Assembly: GCA_016650435.1 (NCBI GenBank) | Contig: JAENVT010000124.1 | Span: forward strand, 1 to 17,061 | DNA from: Ilumatobacteraceae bacterium | GTDB taxonomy: Bacteria; Actinomycetota; Acidimicrobiia; Acidimicrobiales; Ilumatobacteraceae | Reading direction: 5' to 3' | Length of the DNA stretch: 17,061 nucleotides | Shown: in pieces, positions 1 through 6,650 of the stretch | Position numbering within the stretch: position 1 is the stretch's first letter | Layout: each line of letters opens with the position of its first letter | Program-made: the position numbers and the translations under genes | Notes under the pieces: model-generated | Seen by the model: the letters and a program-made list of their open reading frames with translations, nothing else | Database searches by the model: none | Told to the model about the DNA's origin: nothing

Positions 1-1
1 A

Positions 2-115
2 CGTCGTGCCGCCGACCATCTGCTGTCGCCGAACGACGACGGGTGCTGGTCACGCGGCCGGATTCAATCCTCCCGACCGCCGATCAGCAACATTTGGCCG
101 AACCGAGGCCGGTGA
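2..115 (+). CDS. possible C-terminal end of an unidentified gene entering from the left
   Basis: A reading frame is open from the left edge to a TGA at 113-115 and ends 7 bases before the facing stop of typA, a tail-to-tail layout seen repeatedly in this window. Third-codon-position GC is higher here than in the next frame, which also stays open and ends with TAG at 124-126, overlapping the typA stop. Only 37 residues are visible, they match no family I recognise, and the choice between the two frames is uncertain. Confidence 0.25.
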   Translation, partial: RRAADHLLSPNDDGCWSRGRIQSSRPPISNIWPNRGR

Positions 116-122
116 AAGTGAC

Positions 123-1958
123 CTAGGCGCTGACTTTCTTGTTGGCCTTTCGGCGTTCTTCGAGCGGGAGGAAACGCTTGCGGATGCGGATCGCCTTCGG
201 CGTGACTTCTACCAACTCGTCTTCGACGATCCATTCGATCGCTGTTTCCAGGGTGTGGATCTTGGGGTTCGGAAGCTTGACGGCGTCGTCGTGGCTGTGG
301 GTGCGAATGTTGTTCTTCTCCTTCGGGCGCACAGCGTTGACGACCATCTCGTCGTCGCGAGCGCACTCGCCCACGACCATGCCCTCATAGACCTGCTCGC
401 CGGGGTTGACGAAGAACTGTCCGCTGAGCTGCAGCTTGTCGAGGGCATAGCCGGTGGTTTGACCAACCCGATCGGAAACCATCGCGCCGCCACGCGAGTC
501 GGGCATGTCGCCCGCCCATGGCATCCAGCCCATGTGGTGCTGGTGCAACAGCGCAGTGCCTCGAGTGGTGGTCATCAGCAGCGAACGGAACCCGATCAGA
601 CCGCGGCTCGGGCATTCGAATGTGACGATCGTGCGGCCGGCATCGCCGGTCCGCAGATCGGTGATCCGTCCCTTGCGTGGCGCGAGCTCTTGGGTGACGG
701 TTCCGACATGCTCGTCGGGGACGTCGCACACGCCGCGCTCTTGCGGCTCGAATCGCTTGCCGTTGACTTCCTTGGTGATCACCTCTGGCCGGCTGACTTG
801 AAGCTCGTAGCCCTCGCGGCGCATTGATTCGATCAACACGGCAAGCTGCAACTCGCCGCGACCGGCGACCTCGATGACGTCGGGCGAGCCGGTCTCGAAC
901 AGCTTGATCGACACGTTGCCGAGCAGTTCCTTGTTGAGTCGATCGACAAGGTGGCGGCTGGTGACGTACTTACCATCCCGACCTGCGAATGGCGATGTGT
1001 TGACGCCGAATGTCATGCGCAGCACGGGCTCGTCGACGGTCAACCGGGTGAGGGCGATCGGTGTGTCTGACGAGGCGATGGTGTCGCCGATCTCGACTTC
1101 GGGGAAGCCGGCCACGACGAACAAGTCGCCGGCTGAGAGCTCGTCAACTTCGTTTCGGCTGACCCCTTCGAACGCCATCAGTTGGGTCAGGCGCCGCTTC
1201 AGTGGCGGCTGGCCCTCGGAGAACTCTTCCTCGAGCAGGGCGACAGTCTCGCCACGACGCATCACACCGTTGACGACGCGACCGATGGCCAGGCGACCGA
1301 GATAGTCACTGGCATCGAGGGTGGTGACCATCGCCTGCAGCGGCGCAGCGGGATCGCCGGACGGAGCGGGAATGGCCTCGATGATGGTGTCGAGCAGTGG
1401 CGCCAGATCGGCGTCGTCTCCCGGCATGCCGATCCCGCGGATGGCCTTGCCTTCGCGGGCAACAGCGGAGATGATCTCGAAGTCAATGTGGTGATCGCCG
1501 GCGTCGAGGTCGATGAACAGCTGGTAGATCTCGTCGAGCACTTCGTCGGCGCGGGCATCGCCACGGTCGACCTTGTTGATGATGACGATCGCCGGCAGAT
1601 CGAGCGCGAGTGCCTTCTGGAGCACGTAGCGCGTCTGCGGCAACGGTCCCTCAGCCGCGTCGACGAGCAACAGCACACCGTCGACCATCGTCAAGGCGCG
1701 CTCGACCTCGCCACCGAAATCGGCGTGTCCTGGCGTGTCGACCAGGTTGATCTTGACGCCCTTCCACGTGATCGAGGCGGCTTTGGCCAAGATGGTGATG
1801 CCACGCTCGCGCTCTTGGTCGTTGGAGTCCAGGACACGATCGACCACCGCCTCATGGGCCGCGAAGGTGCCTGTAGCGCGCAGCAGCGCGTCGACAAGAG
1901 TGGTTTTGCCGTGGTCGACATGAGCGACCAGAGCAACGTTACGAAGAGAAGTAGACAT
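123..1958 (-). CDS. typA: translational GTPase TypA/BipA
   Basis: Ribosome-associated GTPase of the elongation-factor superfamily, cytoplasmic, involved in ribosome assembly and stress or cold adaptation. The 611-residue product has the usual family length. The G motifs are clear: G1 AHVDHGKTT (residues 12-20), G2 RGITI (52-56), G3 DTPGH (74-78), G4 NKVD (128-131). EF-G-like domains follow, with the BipA-specific C-terminal region including GLIGFRS near residue 450. The ATG at 1958 gives the canonical N-terminus just before G1. A weak ATAGG lies a few bases upstream. The gene is 47 bases downstream of the small acidic ORF on the same strand and is probably co-transcribed with it. Its TAG stop lies in a CTAG at 123-126. 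Identification is firm; the exact physiological role is known only from other species. Confidence 0.97.
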   Translation of the reverse strand: MSTSLRNVALVAHVDHGKTTLVDALLRATGTFAAHEAVVDRVLDSNDQERERGITILAKAASITWKGVKINLVDTPGHADFGGEVERALTMVDGVLLLVDAAEGPLPQTRYVLQKALALDLPAIVIINKVDRGDARADEVLDEIYQLFIDLDAGDHHIDFEIISAVAREGKAIRGIGMPGDDADLAPLLDTIIEAIPAPSGDPAAPLQAMVTTLDASDYLGRLAIGRVVNGVMRRGETVALLEEEFSEGQPPLKRRLTQLMAFEGVSRNEVDELSAGDLFVVAGFPEVEIGDTIASSDTPIALTRLTVDEPVLRMTFGVNTSPFAGRDGKYVTSRHLVDRLNKELLGNVSIKLFETGSPDVIEVAGRGELQLAVLIESMRREGYELQVSRPEVITKEVNGKRFEPQERGVCDVPDEHVGTVTQELAPRKGRITDLRTGDAGRTIVTFECPSRGLIGFRSLLMTTTRGTALLHQHHMGWMPWAGDMPDSRGGAMVSDRVGQTTGYALDKLQLSGQFFVNPGEQVYEGMVVGECARDDEMVVNAVRPKEKNNIRTHSHDDAVKLPNPKIHTLETAIEWIVEDELVEVTPKAIRIRKRFLPLEERRKANKKVSA

Positions 1959-2005
1959 GACCTATCAGGGGGGTGTTGAGGCGGACAATGCCAGCTGCCT
2001 GAGGT

Positions 2006-2194
2006 TCAGTCTTCGGACTCGTCTTCTTCATCGTCATCAAACGTGACGCCGTACTTCTCCGCAAGCGCGGCGTACTCGTCGTCTTGTGTTGGCTGATGAT
2101 GATCGTTGCTCCCGAATCCCAGATCGAATGCGCTGGGACCAGCTTGCTTAAGCTTTCGCGCTTCTTCGAAGCGGCGATGACGACCCTTCTTCAC
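2006..2194 (-). CDS. small acidic-tailed protein upstream of typA
   Basis: A 62-residue protein with a strongly split charge: a basic N-terminus (KKGRHRRFEEARKLKQ, residues 2-17) and a C-terminus ending in a run of Asp and Glu (DDDEEDESED). It has no signal peptide or membrane segment, so it is cytoplasmic. It starts at GTG 2194 with a GGGAG Shine-Dalgarno about 7 bases upstream, which fixes the start. It precedes typA by 47 bases on the same strand. I do not recognise a named family. The charge pattern resembles small ribosome- or RNA-associated proteins, but that is only a suggestion. Good codon use, a clear ribosome binding site and the operon position make it very likely a real gene. Confidence 0.8.
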   Translation of the reverse strand: MKKGRHRRFEEARKLKQAGPSAFDLGFGSNDHHQPTQDDEYAALAEKYGVTFDDDEEDESED

Positions 2195-2219
2195 GGTAGG
2201 GCTCCCGAACCTAGAGAGT

Positions 2220-2234
2220 TGACATTGGATGTCA
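2220..2234. promoter_or_regulatory. perfect palindrome TGACAT-TGG-ATGTCA, candidate operator
   Basis: Perfect 6-base inverted repeat with a 3-base centre, located between the divergent small ORF (minus) and the ParA gene (plus). It lies just downstream of a possible minus-strand -10 hexamer at 2234-2239, about where transcription of the small ORF-typA operon would begin, so a bound protein could block initiation. The binding protein is unknown. Confidence 0.4.
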
Positions 2235-2239
2235 CTCTA
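2234..2239 (-). promoter_or_regulatory. possible -10 element TAGAGT for the small ORF-typA operon
   Basis: TAGAGT fits TANNNT on the minus strand. It would start transcription near 2227 and leave a leader of about 33 bases containing the GGGAG ribosome binding site. No convincing -35 element is visible at the expected spacing. Confidence 0.3.
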
Positions 2240-2281
2240 TCCGGTTGGCTCCCCAACATGCGGCATCCTCCCAGGTAGCGG

Positions 2282-2309
2282 GTGTCACTCTGCTCTCGCT
2301 GTGTGACAC
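2282..2309. promoter_or_regulatory. inverted repeat GTGTCAC-N14-GTGACAC before the ParA gene
   Basis: Two 7-base arms (2282-2288 and 2303-2309) are exact reverse complements separated by 14 bases, ending directly before the ATG at 2311. The left arm begins the sequence TGTCACTCT (2283-2291), which also occurs at 2230-2238 and there overlaps the upstream palindrome. The arrangement suggests an operator for autoregulation or co-regulation of the divergent genes. This is inference from symmetry only. Confidence 0.4.
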
Positions 2310-2319
2310 GATGGCCCCA

Positions 2320-3075
2320 ATGGGTCGGATTATGACGCTCTTGAACCAAAAAGGCGGTGTCGGCAAGACAACAGTCACTCTGGGACTGGCCTCCGCGGCA
2401 GCTCAGGCGGGCCACAGAGTGCTGGTGGTCGACCTCGATCCGCAGGGATCCAGCACCTGGGTCCTCGGCCACGACCCGATGACTGAGCAGCCCTCGGTTG
2501 CAGACATCCTCGGCCCAGACCGCGGTGCAGTCAACATCTTGATGTCTCATTGGGGCCTGGAAGTCGACCTGATTCCATCCTCGCCGAAGTTGCAGGATCA
2601 CGAGGCCGGCAAGCCGAAACGGCTGCGTCGAGCGCTGCGACAGGTCGCCGACGACTATGACGCCGTGTTGATCGATTGCCCTCCCTCGTTGGGCAACCTG
2701 ACGATGAGCGGCCTCATCGCCGCCAATCAGGCGTTGATCGTCGTCGAACCGGCGGCCCTTGGTTTGCGCGGCATCGGAGCGGTCGCTGACGCCATCGACG
2801 AGGTCTGGAACACCCACAACACTGATCTCGAATTGGCCGGTGTGATCGTCAACAAAGTGCCGCCCATCAGCGGCGAAGCCGACCGGCGCTACGAGGAATT
2901 GGCTCGGATCGTCGGACGCAAGACGATCTGGCAACCGTCCGTGCCACAACGTGTGATCGTCAACCAGGCGATCGGCGAACGGCGCTCGATCCACTCATTC
3001 GGCGCCCGGGCGGCCGACGTGAGCACTGCGTTCGACCAGCTGTGGTCGAAGGTGTTGGAATTCGGGCCTAACTAG
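2320..3075 (+). CDS. ParA/MinD-superfamily ATPase without a ParB partner
   Basis: A 251-residue P-loop ATPase of the ParA/Soj type, which forms ATP-dependent dimers, usually on DNA, to position chromosomes, plasmids or protein cargo. The deviant Walker A motif KGGVGKTT (residues 11-18) has both the signature Lys11 and Lys16. Further motifs are VVDLDPQGS (37-45) and the Walker B-like VLIDCPPS (116-123). It has no N-terminal helix-turn-helix extension, so it is the short Soj-like form. The ATG at 2320 (MGRIMTLLNQKGG) gives the normal short lead into Walker A; ATG 2311 is nearly as good, and neither has a Shine-Dalgarno. No ParB gene or parS-like site is in the window, so this is probably a solo or cargo-specific ParA. 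Its TAG stop shares the tetramer CTAG with the facing rnd gene. Confidence 0.9.
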   Translation: MGRIMTLLNQKGGVGKTTVTLGLASAAAQAGHRVLVVDLDPQGSSTWVLGHDPMTEQPSVADILGPDRGAVNILMSHWGLEVDLIPSSPKLQDHEAGKPKRLRRALRQVADDYDAVLIDCPPSLGNLTMSGLIAANQALIVVEPAALGLRGIGAVADAIDEVWNTHNTDLELAGVIVNKVPPISGEADRRYEELARIVGRKTIWQPSVPQRVIVNQAIGERRSIHSFGARAADVSTAFDQLWSKVLEFGPN

Positions 3076-4232
3076 CTGAGCTCGCCGAGCGGAGCCACGT
3101 CGATCAACCGCAGGCCGCCACGACCGTCGAATGTCAGCCCGGCCTTGCCCTGCACCAACCGCTGGATTCCGTCGCCTACCAGGGCCGCCCGCCAGCCCTG
3201 CAGCAGGCGAGCATCGGTGTCGCCGCGCAACAGTGCGACCAGATCTGCCCTGGTGGCCAGCAGCGTCGTGTCGACGCGCTGCTTGCGGGCCAAATCGGCC
3301 ATCCACGCCGAAACCAAGGCAACTGCCGGGCGCAATTGGCGATCCAACTCCTCGCCATCTGGCGCGGGCAGGTCGACGTCGCTGCGCTGCCCATCGGCGA
3401 CCGCATCGAGGATCTCCTTGCCGAGGTTCCCCTTGCTGTGCCGTTCTTCGACGCCTCTCGCTTGTACCAGGTCGTGGGCAGTCTTCGGCTGCCGCTGGGC
3501 AATGCCCAACACGGCCAGATCGGGAAGGATCTGGCGCACCGGAACGTCGACCGCCATCGCTCGCCGCTCGCGCCACTCGCAGATCGCCCTGGCCACACCG
3601 CGGGCACGCGGCTTGAGCATGCGCACATCCTTGATGCGCAGCCATGCCTGGCTGGGATCGGTACCCGACGCCGGACGTTGGCGCAATTCTTCGCATGCTT
3701 CGGCGACCCATTCGGTGCGGCCGAGCTCGACGAGCTGCTTGTCGAGCTGATCCTGCAAGGCCAGCAGGTGATCGACGTCGGCGGCGGCATAGAGGAGTTG
3801 CTCGGTGGTCAGCGGACGGCGCAGCCAGTCGGTGAGCCGGTCACCCTTGGCGGCCGACACCTTCAGCTCGGACATCAGCAACGAGACCAGCGATGGTGTG
3901 CTGTAGCCCAGAAAGCCGGACGCGAGCTGGGTGTCGTACATGTGTGCCGGCACCGCGCCACACGCGTGGGTCAGCACGTCGAGGTCCTGCTGAGCCGCAT
4001 GCAGAACGGCAACGGCGTCGCTCGCGAACAGGCGGCGCAGCGCCACGAGGTCGACAGCCAACGGGTCGACCAGCGTTGTTTCCGAGTCGACGGCGAATTG
4101 CATCAGCGCCAACTTCGGAAAGTATGTGCGTTCGCGATGGAACTCGGTGTCGAGGGCGTATCGCGGCTCGGTGACGAGTCGGTCGACCAGAGCTTCGAAC
4201 TCGAACTGTGAATCGACCCAGCGATACGTCAC
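3072..4232 (-). CDS. rnd: ribonuclease D (DEDD exonuclease with HRDC domain)
   Basis: A 3'-to-5' exoribonuclease of the RNase D family, which trims tRNA and other structured RNA 3' ends in the cytoplasm. From the GTG at 4232 the protein has 386 residues. The DEDD motifs are visible: Exo I with Asp28 and Glu30 in LDTEFHRERTYFP, Exo II in AAQQDLDVL, and Exo III with YAAADVDHLLAL (the Y-type spacing). An HRDC region follows, around residues 200-285 (WLRIKDVRMLKPRARGVA and onward), with a further HRDC-like stretch at the C-terminus. The frame extends 35 codons farther upstream, but that stretch lies inside the rhodanese gene and is low-complexity arginine-rich. The GTG start overlaps the rhodanese TGA as GTGA, implying translational coupling. 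The stop lies in the CTAG shared with the ParA gene. Confidence 0.94.
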   Translation of the reverse strand: MTYRWVDSQFEFEALVDRLVTEPRYALDTEFHRERTYFPKLALMQFAVDSETTLVDPLAVDLVALRRLFASDAVAVLHAAQQDLDVLTHACGAVPAHMYDTQLASGFLGYSTPSLVSLLMSELKVSAAKGDRLTDWLRRPLTTEQLLYAAADVDHLLALQDQLDKQLVELGRTEWVAEACEELRQRPASGTDPSQAWLRIKDVRMLKPRARGVARAICEWRERRAMAVDVPVRQILPDLAVLGIAQRQPKTAHDLVQARGVEERHSKGNLGKEILDAVADGQRSDVDLPAPDGEELDRQLRPAVALVSAWMADLARKQRVDTTLLATRADLVALLRGDTDARLLQGWRAALVGDGIQRLVQGKAGLTFDGRGGLRLIDVAPLGELS

Positions 4233-4552
4233 GCAGGTTGGTCCCCAGCGACCGTCGTGCGACCGCTGATGATCCACGCCATCGTTCCGCCCTCGACATT
4301 GATCGCCTCGATGCCCTCGTCGTCGAGGAATTCGCACGCCCGGTAGCTGCGGGAGCCGGTCTTGCAGATCACATACGTCGGAGCATCTGAGGCAAAAAGC
4401 GCAAGTGTGTCGGGAACGGAGGCCAGGGGTACGAGCACCGCACCTGGCACATGACCAGCCTCGTACTCGCCAGGCTGGCGAACATCGATCAACACGGCGC
4501 CGGCTTGCAGCGCCGATTCGAGCTCGTCGACTGACGCTTCAGAGATACTCAT
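4229..4552 (-). CDS. single-domain rhodanese-like protein
   Basis: A 107-residue single rhodanese domain, the fold that carries sulfur as a cysteine persulfide. The active-site loop is CKTGSRS with Cys63 present, so sulfurtransferase activity is plausible. VLIDVRQPGEYEAGHVPGA (residues 20-38) is the classic CH2A/CH2B region of GlpE/PspE-like proteins. No signal peptide is seen, so it is cytoplasmic. The gene sits 11 bases after mobA and overlaps rnd by 4 bases. Its place beside a molybdenum cofactor gene could reflect a role in sulfur supply, but single rhodaneses are common and the true acceptor is unknown. The ATG at 4552 has only a weak GGA upstream. Confidence 0.93.
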   Translation of the reverse strand: MSISEASVDELESALQAGAVLIDVRQPGEYEAGHVPGAVLVPLASVPDTLALFASDAPTYVICKTGSRSYRACEFLDDEGIEAINVEGGTMAWIISGRTTVAGDQPA

Positions 4553-4563
4553 GATCGTCCAGA

Positions 4564-5106
4564 TTAGAGGTTTCCCAGGTCTCCCCGCGTGTTGACGTTG
4601 TGAAGGTCCGTCGCGGCGACAGTCACCCAGGCGATATCGAGCCCGTCGATTGCCCTGTGCATCGCCCGCTCACCGGCTTGAAATCGGGCTCGCAACACGG
4701 GGAACGCTCGATCCGACCAAACGGCGCACAATGGCTCGGCGCGATCGCTGAACGCAATGGCCGCGTCGTGGTCGCCCAGCGCGTCGAGCAGTGATGTCAC
4801 CGTCTCAGCTCGGAGACCCGGCAAGTCGCAGGCCATGACGGCGGCCGGCGCCTGCAGGGCGAGCGCGGTGAGGATCCCCCCGAGCGGACCGTCACCCGGG
4901 TACTGGTCAATGACGCATTCGAGCCCGAGACGACCGAGTTCGGTCGGATCGCCACCGATCGCCGAGACGGGCGAACACCCCGCGGCAGCTAGGGCGTTCG
5001 CGACGCGACGAGCCATCGCCACACCGGCGACCGGCACTGTTGCCTTGTCGACGCCCATTCGGCTGCTGGCGCCACCGCACAGCACAGCCCCAAACGCGTC
5101 TGTCAT
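4564..5106 (-). CDS. mobA: molybdenum cofactor guanylyltransferase
   Basis: MobA transfers GMP from GTP to molybdopterin to make the guanine dinucleotide form of the molybdenum cofactor, in the cytoplasm. The 180-residue protein has the nucleotidyltransferase signature LCGGASSRMGVDK near its N-terminus, GDGPLGGI in the middle, and MACDLPGL, whose Asp is the usual magnesium ligand. The length is close to the family norm. I chose the ATG at 5106 because it places the signature 8 residues in. The longer frame to 5313 is a cysteine- and arginine-rich shadow of the DUF3151 gene. The gene lies 25 bases after DUF3151 and 11 before the rhodanese gene. No other cofactor gene or molybdoenzyme is in the window. 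The relatives MobA and MocA (cytidylyl or guanylyl transfer) are hard to separate by eye. Confidence 0.88.
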   Translation of the reverse strand: MTDAFGAVLCGGASSRMGVDKATVPVAGVAMARRVANALAAAGCSPVSAIGGDPTELGRLGLECVIDQYPGDGPLGGILTALALQAPAAVMACDLPGLRAETVTSLLDALGDHDAAIAFSDRAEPLCAVWSDRAFPVLRARFQAGERAMHRAIDGLDIAWVTVAATDLHNVNTRGDLGNL

Positions 5107-5131
5107 TGCTCGGTAGTCATTCGCGGGGTCG

Positions 5132-5572
5132 TCACCCGGCGGCAGGAATGCCGTCTGGATCGAGTTGCTGCATGAACAGGGCGATGCGCTCTGCCTCGTC
5201 GCGCTCACCGATGACGGCGGCCATCTGTTGCAACCCGCGCAAGCAACGCAGGAAGCCACGATTGGTCTCGTCGGCCCAGCGAACGTAGCCAGAGCCGCGC
5301 CAGCCATTGGCACGGAGTGCGTCGAGGCCGCGGTGATAGCCGACTCGATACGCGGCGTATCGCTCGATGTCGTCGCGTCCGAGACCGGCCAGTGCGGCCC
5401 ACGCAGTCATCGATCGCGGGTTGGCGGCAACGACCCGAGCAACCAGATCGCGGCGGTCTTGCTCCGGTTCCGCGAGAGCCTCGCGAAGCGCCCGCTCGAA
5501 AGTGGCTGTCTCCGCGGGGAGCACTGTGCGCGGCGGACCAGAGGGATGCATCGAGATGGAGTGCTCACTCAC
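5132..5572 (-). CDS. DUF3151 family protein
   Basis: A 146-residue cytoplasmic protein matching DUF3151, a family I know from Actinobacteria and whose function is unknown. Recognisable stretches are RSMTAWAALAGLGRD (about residues 54-68), YAAYRVGYHRGLDALRANGW (74-93) and the C-terminal NRGFLRCLRGLQQMAAVIGE (107-126). It is mostly alpha-helical, with a tetratricopeptide-like flavour. The GTG at 5572 is preceded exactly 6 bases upstream by TAGGGT, fitting leaderless transcription; ATG 5551 is an alternative start. It heads the DUF3151-mobA-rhodanese-rnd run and is divergent from the small membrane protein gene. The link with its operon partners is unexplained. Confidence 0.85.
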   Translation of the reverse strand: MSEHSISMHPSGPPRTVLPAETATFERALREALAEPEQDRRDLVARVVAANPRSMTAWAALAGLGRDDIERYAAYRVGYHRGLDALRANGWRGSGYVRWADETNRGFLRCLRGLQQMAAVIGERDEAERIALFMQQLDPDGIPAAG

Positions 5573-5578
5573 GCGCTC

Positions 5579-5584
5579 ACCCTA
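5579..5584 (-). promoter_or_regulatory. -10 element TAGGGT of a leaderless DUF3151 start
   Basis: TAGGGT fits TANNNT and lies 6 bases before the GTG at 5572 on the minus strand, the spacing expected when the first transcribed base is the start codon. It is paired with a similar element for the divergent gene at 5590-5595. Confidence 0.5.
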
Positions 5585-5589
5585 CGGCC

Positions 5590-5595
5590 TATGGT
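5590..5595 (+). promoter_or_regulatory. -10 element TATGGT of a leaderless small membrane protein gene
   Basis: TATGGT fits TANNNT and lies exactly 6 bases before the ATG at 5602. A GGAG directly abuts the ATG and is too close to work as a normal ribosome binding site, which favours leaderless initiation. Confidence 0.5.
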
Positions 5596-5601
5596 TCGGA
5601 G

Positions 5602-5877
5602 ATGACGGCACTGACCCTGGAGTCGGCCAAGAACATCGGCATCGCTGTGGCCGTCGGCCTCGTCGCCTTGATGTTGGTGATGGCATTCGTGATCAAGAAC
5701 ATCACTGGCAAGCTGATCAGCATCGTGATCATCGGCGGGCTCGCGTTTGGTGTCTGGACGCAACGATCGTCGCTGCAGAGTTGTGCCGACAAGGTCAAAG
5801 GACGCGTGGCCGTTGGCGACAGAAGCGATGTCACCTGCTCGTTCATCGGATCCGACATCAAGATCGCTGCACCGTAG
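5602..5877 (+). CDS. small two-helix membrane protein with a cysteine pair
   Basis: A 91-residue protein with two predicted membrane helices, about residues 11-31 and 38-52, joined by the short turn KNITGK. A 39-residue tail carries two cysteines, Cys61 and Cys79, which could form a disulfide if the tail is outside. The hairpin topology puts both ends on the same side; the basic turn suggests the turn is cytoplasmic and the tail external (positive-inside rule). I recognise no named family. The start at ATG 5602 is supported by a TANNNT hexamer 6 bases upstream. The gene stands alone, divergent from DUF3151 (29-base gap) and convergent with the hydrolase gene (8-base gap). Confidence 0.82.
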   Translation: MTALTLESAKNIGIAVAVGLVALMLVMAFVIKNITGKLISIVIIGGLAFGVWTQRSSLQSCADKVKGRVAVGDRSDVTCSFIGSDIKIAAP

Positions 5878-5885
5878 ACCCCGGC

Positions 5886-6650
5886 TTATCGCGACCACGG
5901 TGGGCCGACCATTCGCACGAGCGGGTCGACCACAGCAGACCTGAACAGCTCCGGATGACTCAGTGGCGCGTCGTGGCGACATCCAGGTAGCTCGACAACC
6001 GGGCAGTTGAGCAACTCTGCCGCGAATCGCATTCCATCCCGATGGTGCGGTGCGCCAAGGCTTCCGAACGATGTGATGACGGGGACGGTGATGTTCTCCG
6101 CAACCCACGGTCGATTGCGCCGCAAGTCGGCCAACTCCAGCACCATTGCCAGTCCTTCGTCGCGACGGATCTGCTTGCTCCGTTCTGGTAACGCCTCCCA
6201 ACGCTCGACTCCCAGGACGCGGCGCATGAACGACTCGGCGGCCTCTTGCGGTTTGCCCGCCTCGGCTACTGCGATCGAGCCTGCTGTCGTGCCGGGCCAC
6301 CACGGCTCCCACGACAACGGCGTCTCGTACACAGCAACACCGGCGACGAGATCGGGATGATGATCCGCGGTCGCCAGCGCGACGTTGCCGCCGTAGCTGT
6401 GGCCGACCAACACTGCCTTGCGATCGGCCAGCAGTTCGACGAGGTCGTCCACCTGAGCGTCCATCGTGAACGGACCGGCGTGCGGGAACGAACGGCCGTA
6501 GCCCCGGCGGTCGTAGCGCAGCACCCGAAAGTCGGCATCGAGACGACGGCTGAGCTTCAACATTCCTGCAGAGCGATCCATCGATCCGTGGATCACGGCA
6601 ACCAGAGGGTGAGCGGGATCGCCGGCTTCCTCGGCCCACAACACGGTCAC
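5886..6650 (-). CDS. alpha/beta hydrolase coupled to pyruvate kinase
   Basis: A 254-residue alpha/beta-fold hydrolase, cytoplasmic, substrate unknown. The nucleophile elbow is GHSYGG with Ser85. The oxyanion region is HGSMD (from residue 21), the strand-3 motif is LRYDRRGYGRS (44-54), and the C-terminal CRHDAP supplies His226. The catalytic acid is not certain by eye. The lid region around residues 112-165 is rich in Trp and Glu. The GTG at 6650 overlaps the pyk TGA as GTGA, so translation is probably coupled to pyruvate kinase. It could be an esterase, lipase-like or haloperoxidase-like enzyme; the sequence does not decide. Confidence 0.9.
   Translation of the reverse strand: MTVLWAEEAGDPAHPLVAVIHGSMDRSAGMLKLSRRLDADFRVLRYDRRGYGRSFPHAGPFTMDAQVDDLVELLADRKAVLVGHSYGGNVALATADHHPDLVAGVAVYETPLSWEPWWPGTTAGSIAVAEAGKPQEAAESFMRRVLGVERWEALPERSKQIRRDEGLAMVLELADLRRNRPWVAENITVPVITSFGSLGAPHHRDGMRFAAELLNCPVVELPGCRHDAPLSHPELFRSAVVDPLVRMVGPPWSR

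Noticed and set aside
1..53. Possible minus-strand gene start at GTG 53 after GGGAGGA at 68-74
   Set aside because: The purine run is 14 bases from the GTG, too far for a normal ribosome binding site, and only 17 codons are visible.
6..827. Long plus-strand frame opposite the 3' part of typA (and a similar one at 1182-1979)
   Set aside because: They are antisense shadows of typA, a strongly supported gene. Such frames arise from GC-rich codon use and show no family motifs.
2219..2247. TTGACA at 2219-2224 as a -35 box for the ParA gene
   Set aside because: No -10-like hexamer occurs 16-18 bases downstream; the TTGACA is better explained as part of the palindrome.
2191..2994. Minus-strand frame of 267 codons opposite the ParA gene
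   Set aside because: Its sequence has no recognisable domain, while the plus strand has every ParA motif.
4233..4337. N-terminal extension of ribonuclease D
   Set aside because: The 35 extra codons lie inside the rhodanese gene in another frame, are arginine-rich, and a GTGA-coupled start at 4232 gives the normal family N-terminus.
5107..5313. N-terminal extension of MobA
   Set aside because: It overlaps the DUF3151 gene out of frame, and the nucleotidyltransferase signature normally begins within ten residues of the start.
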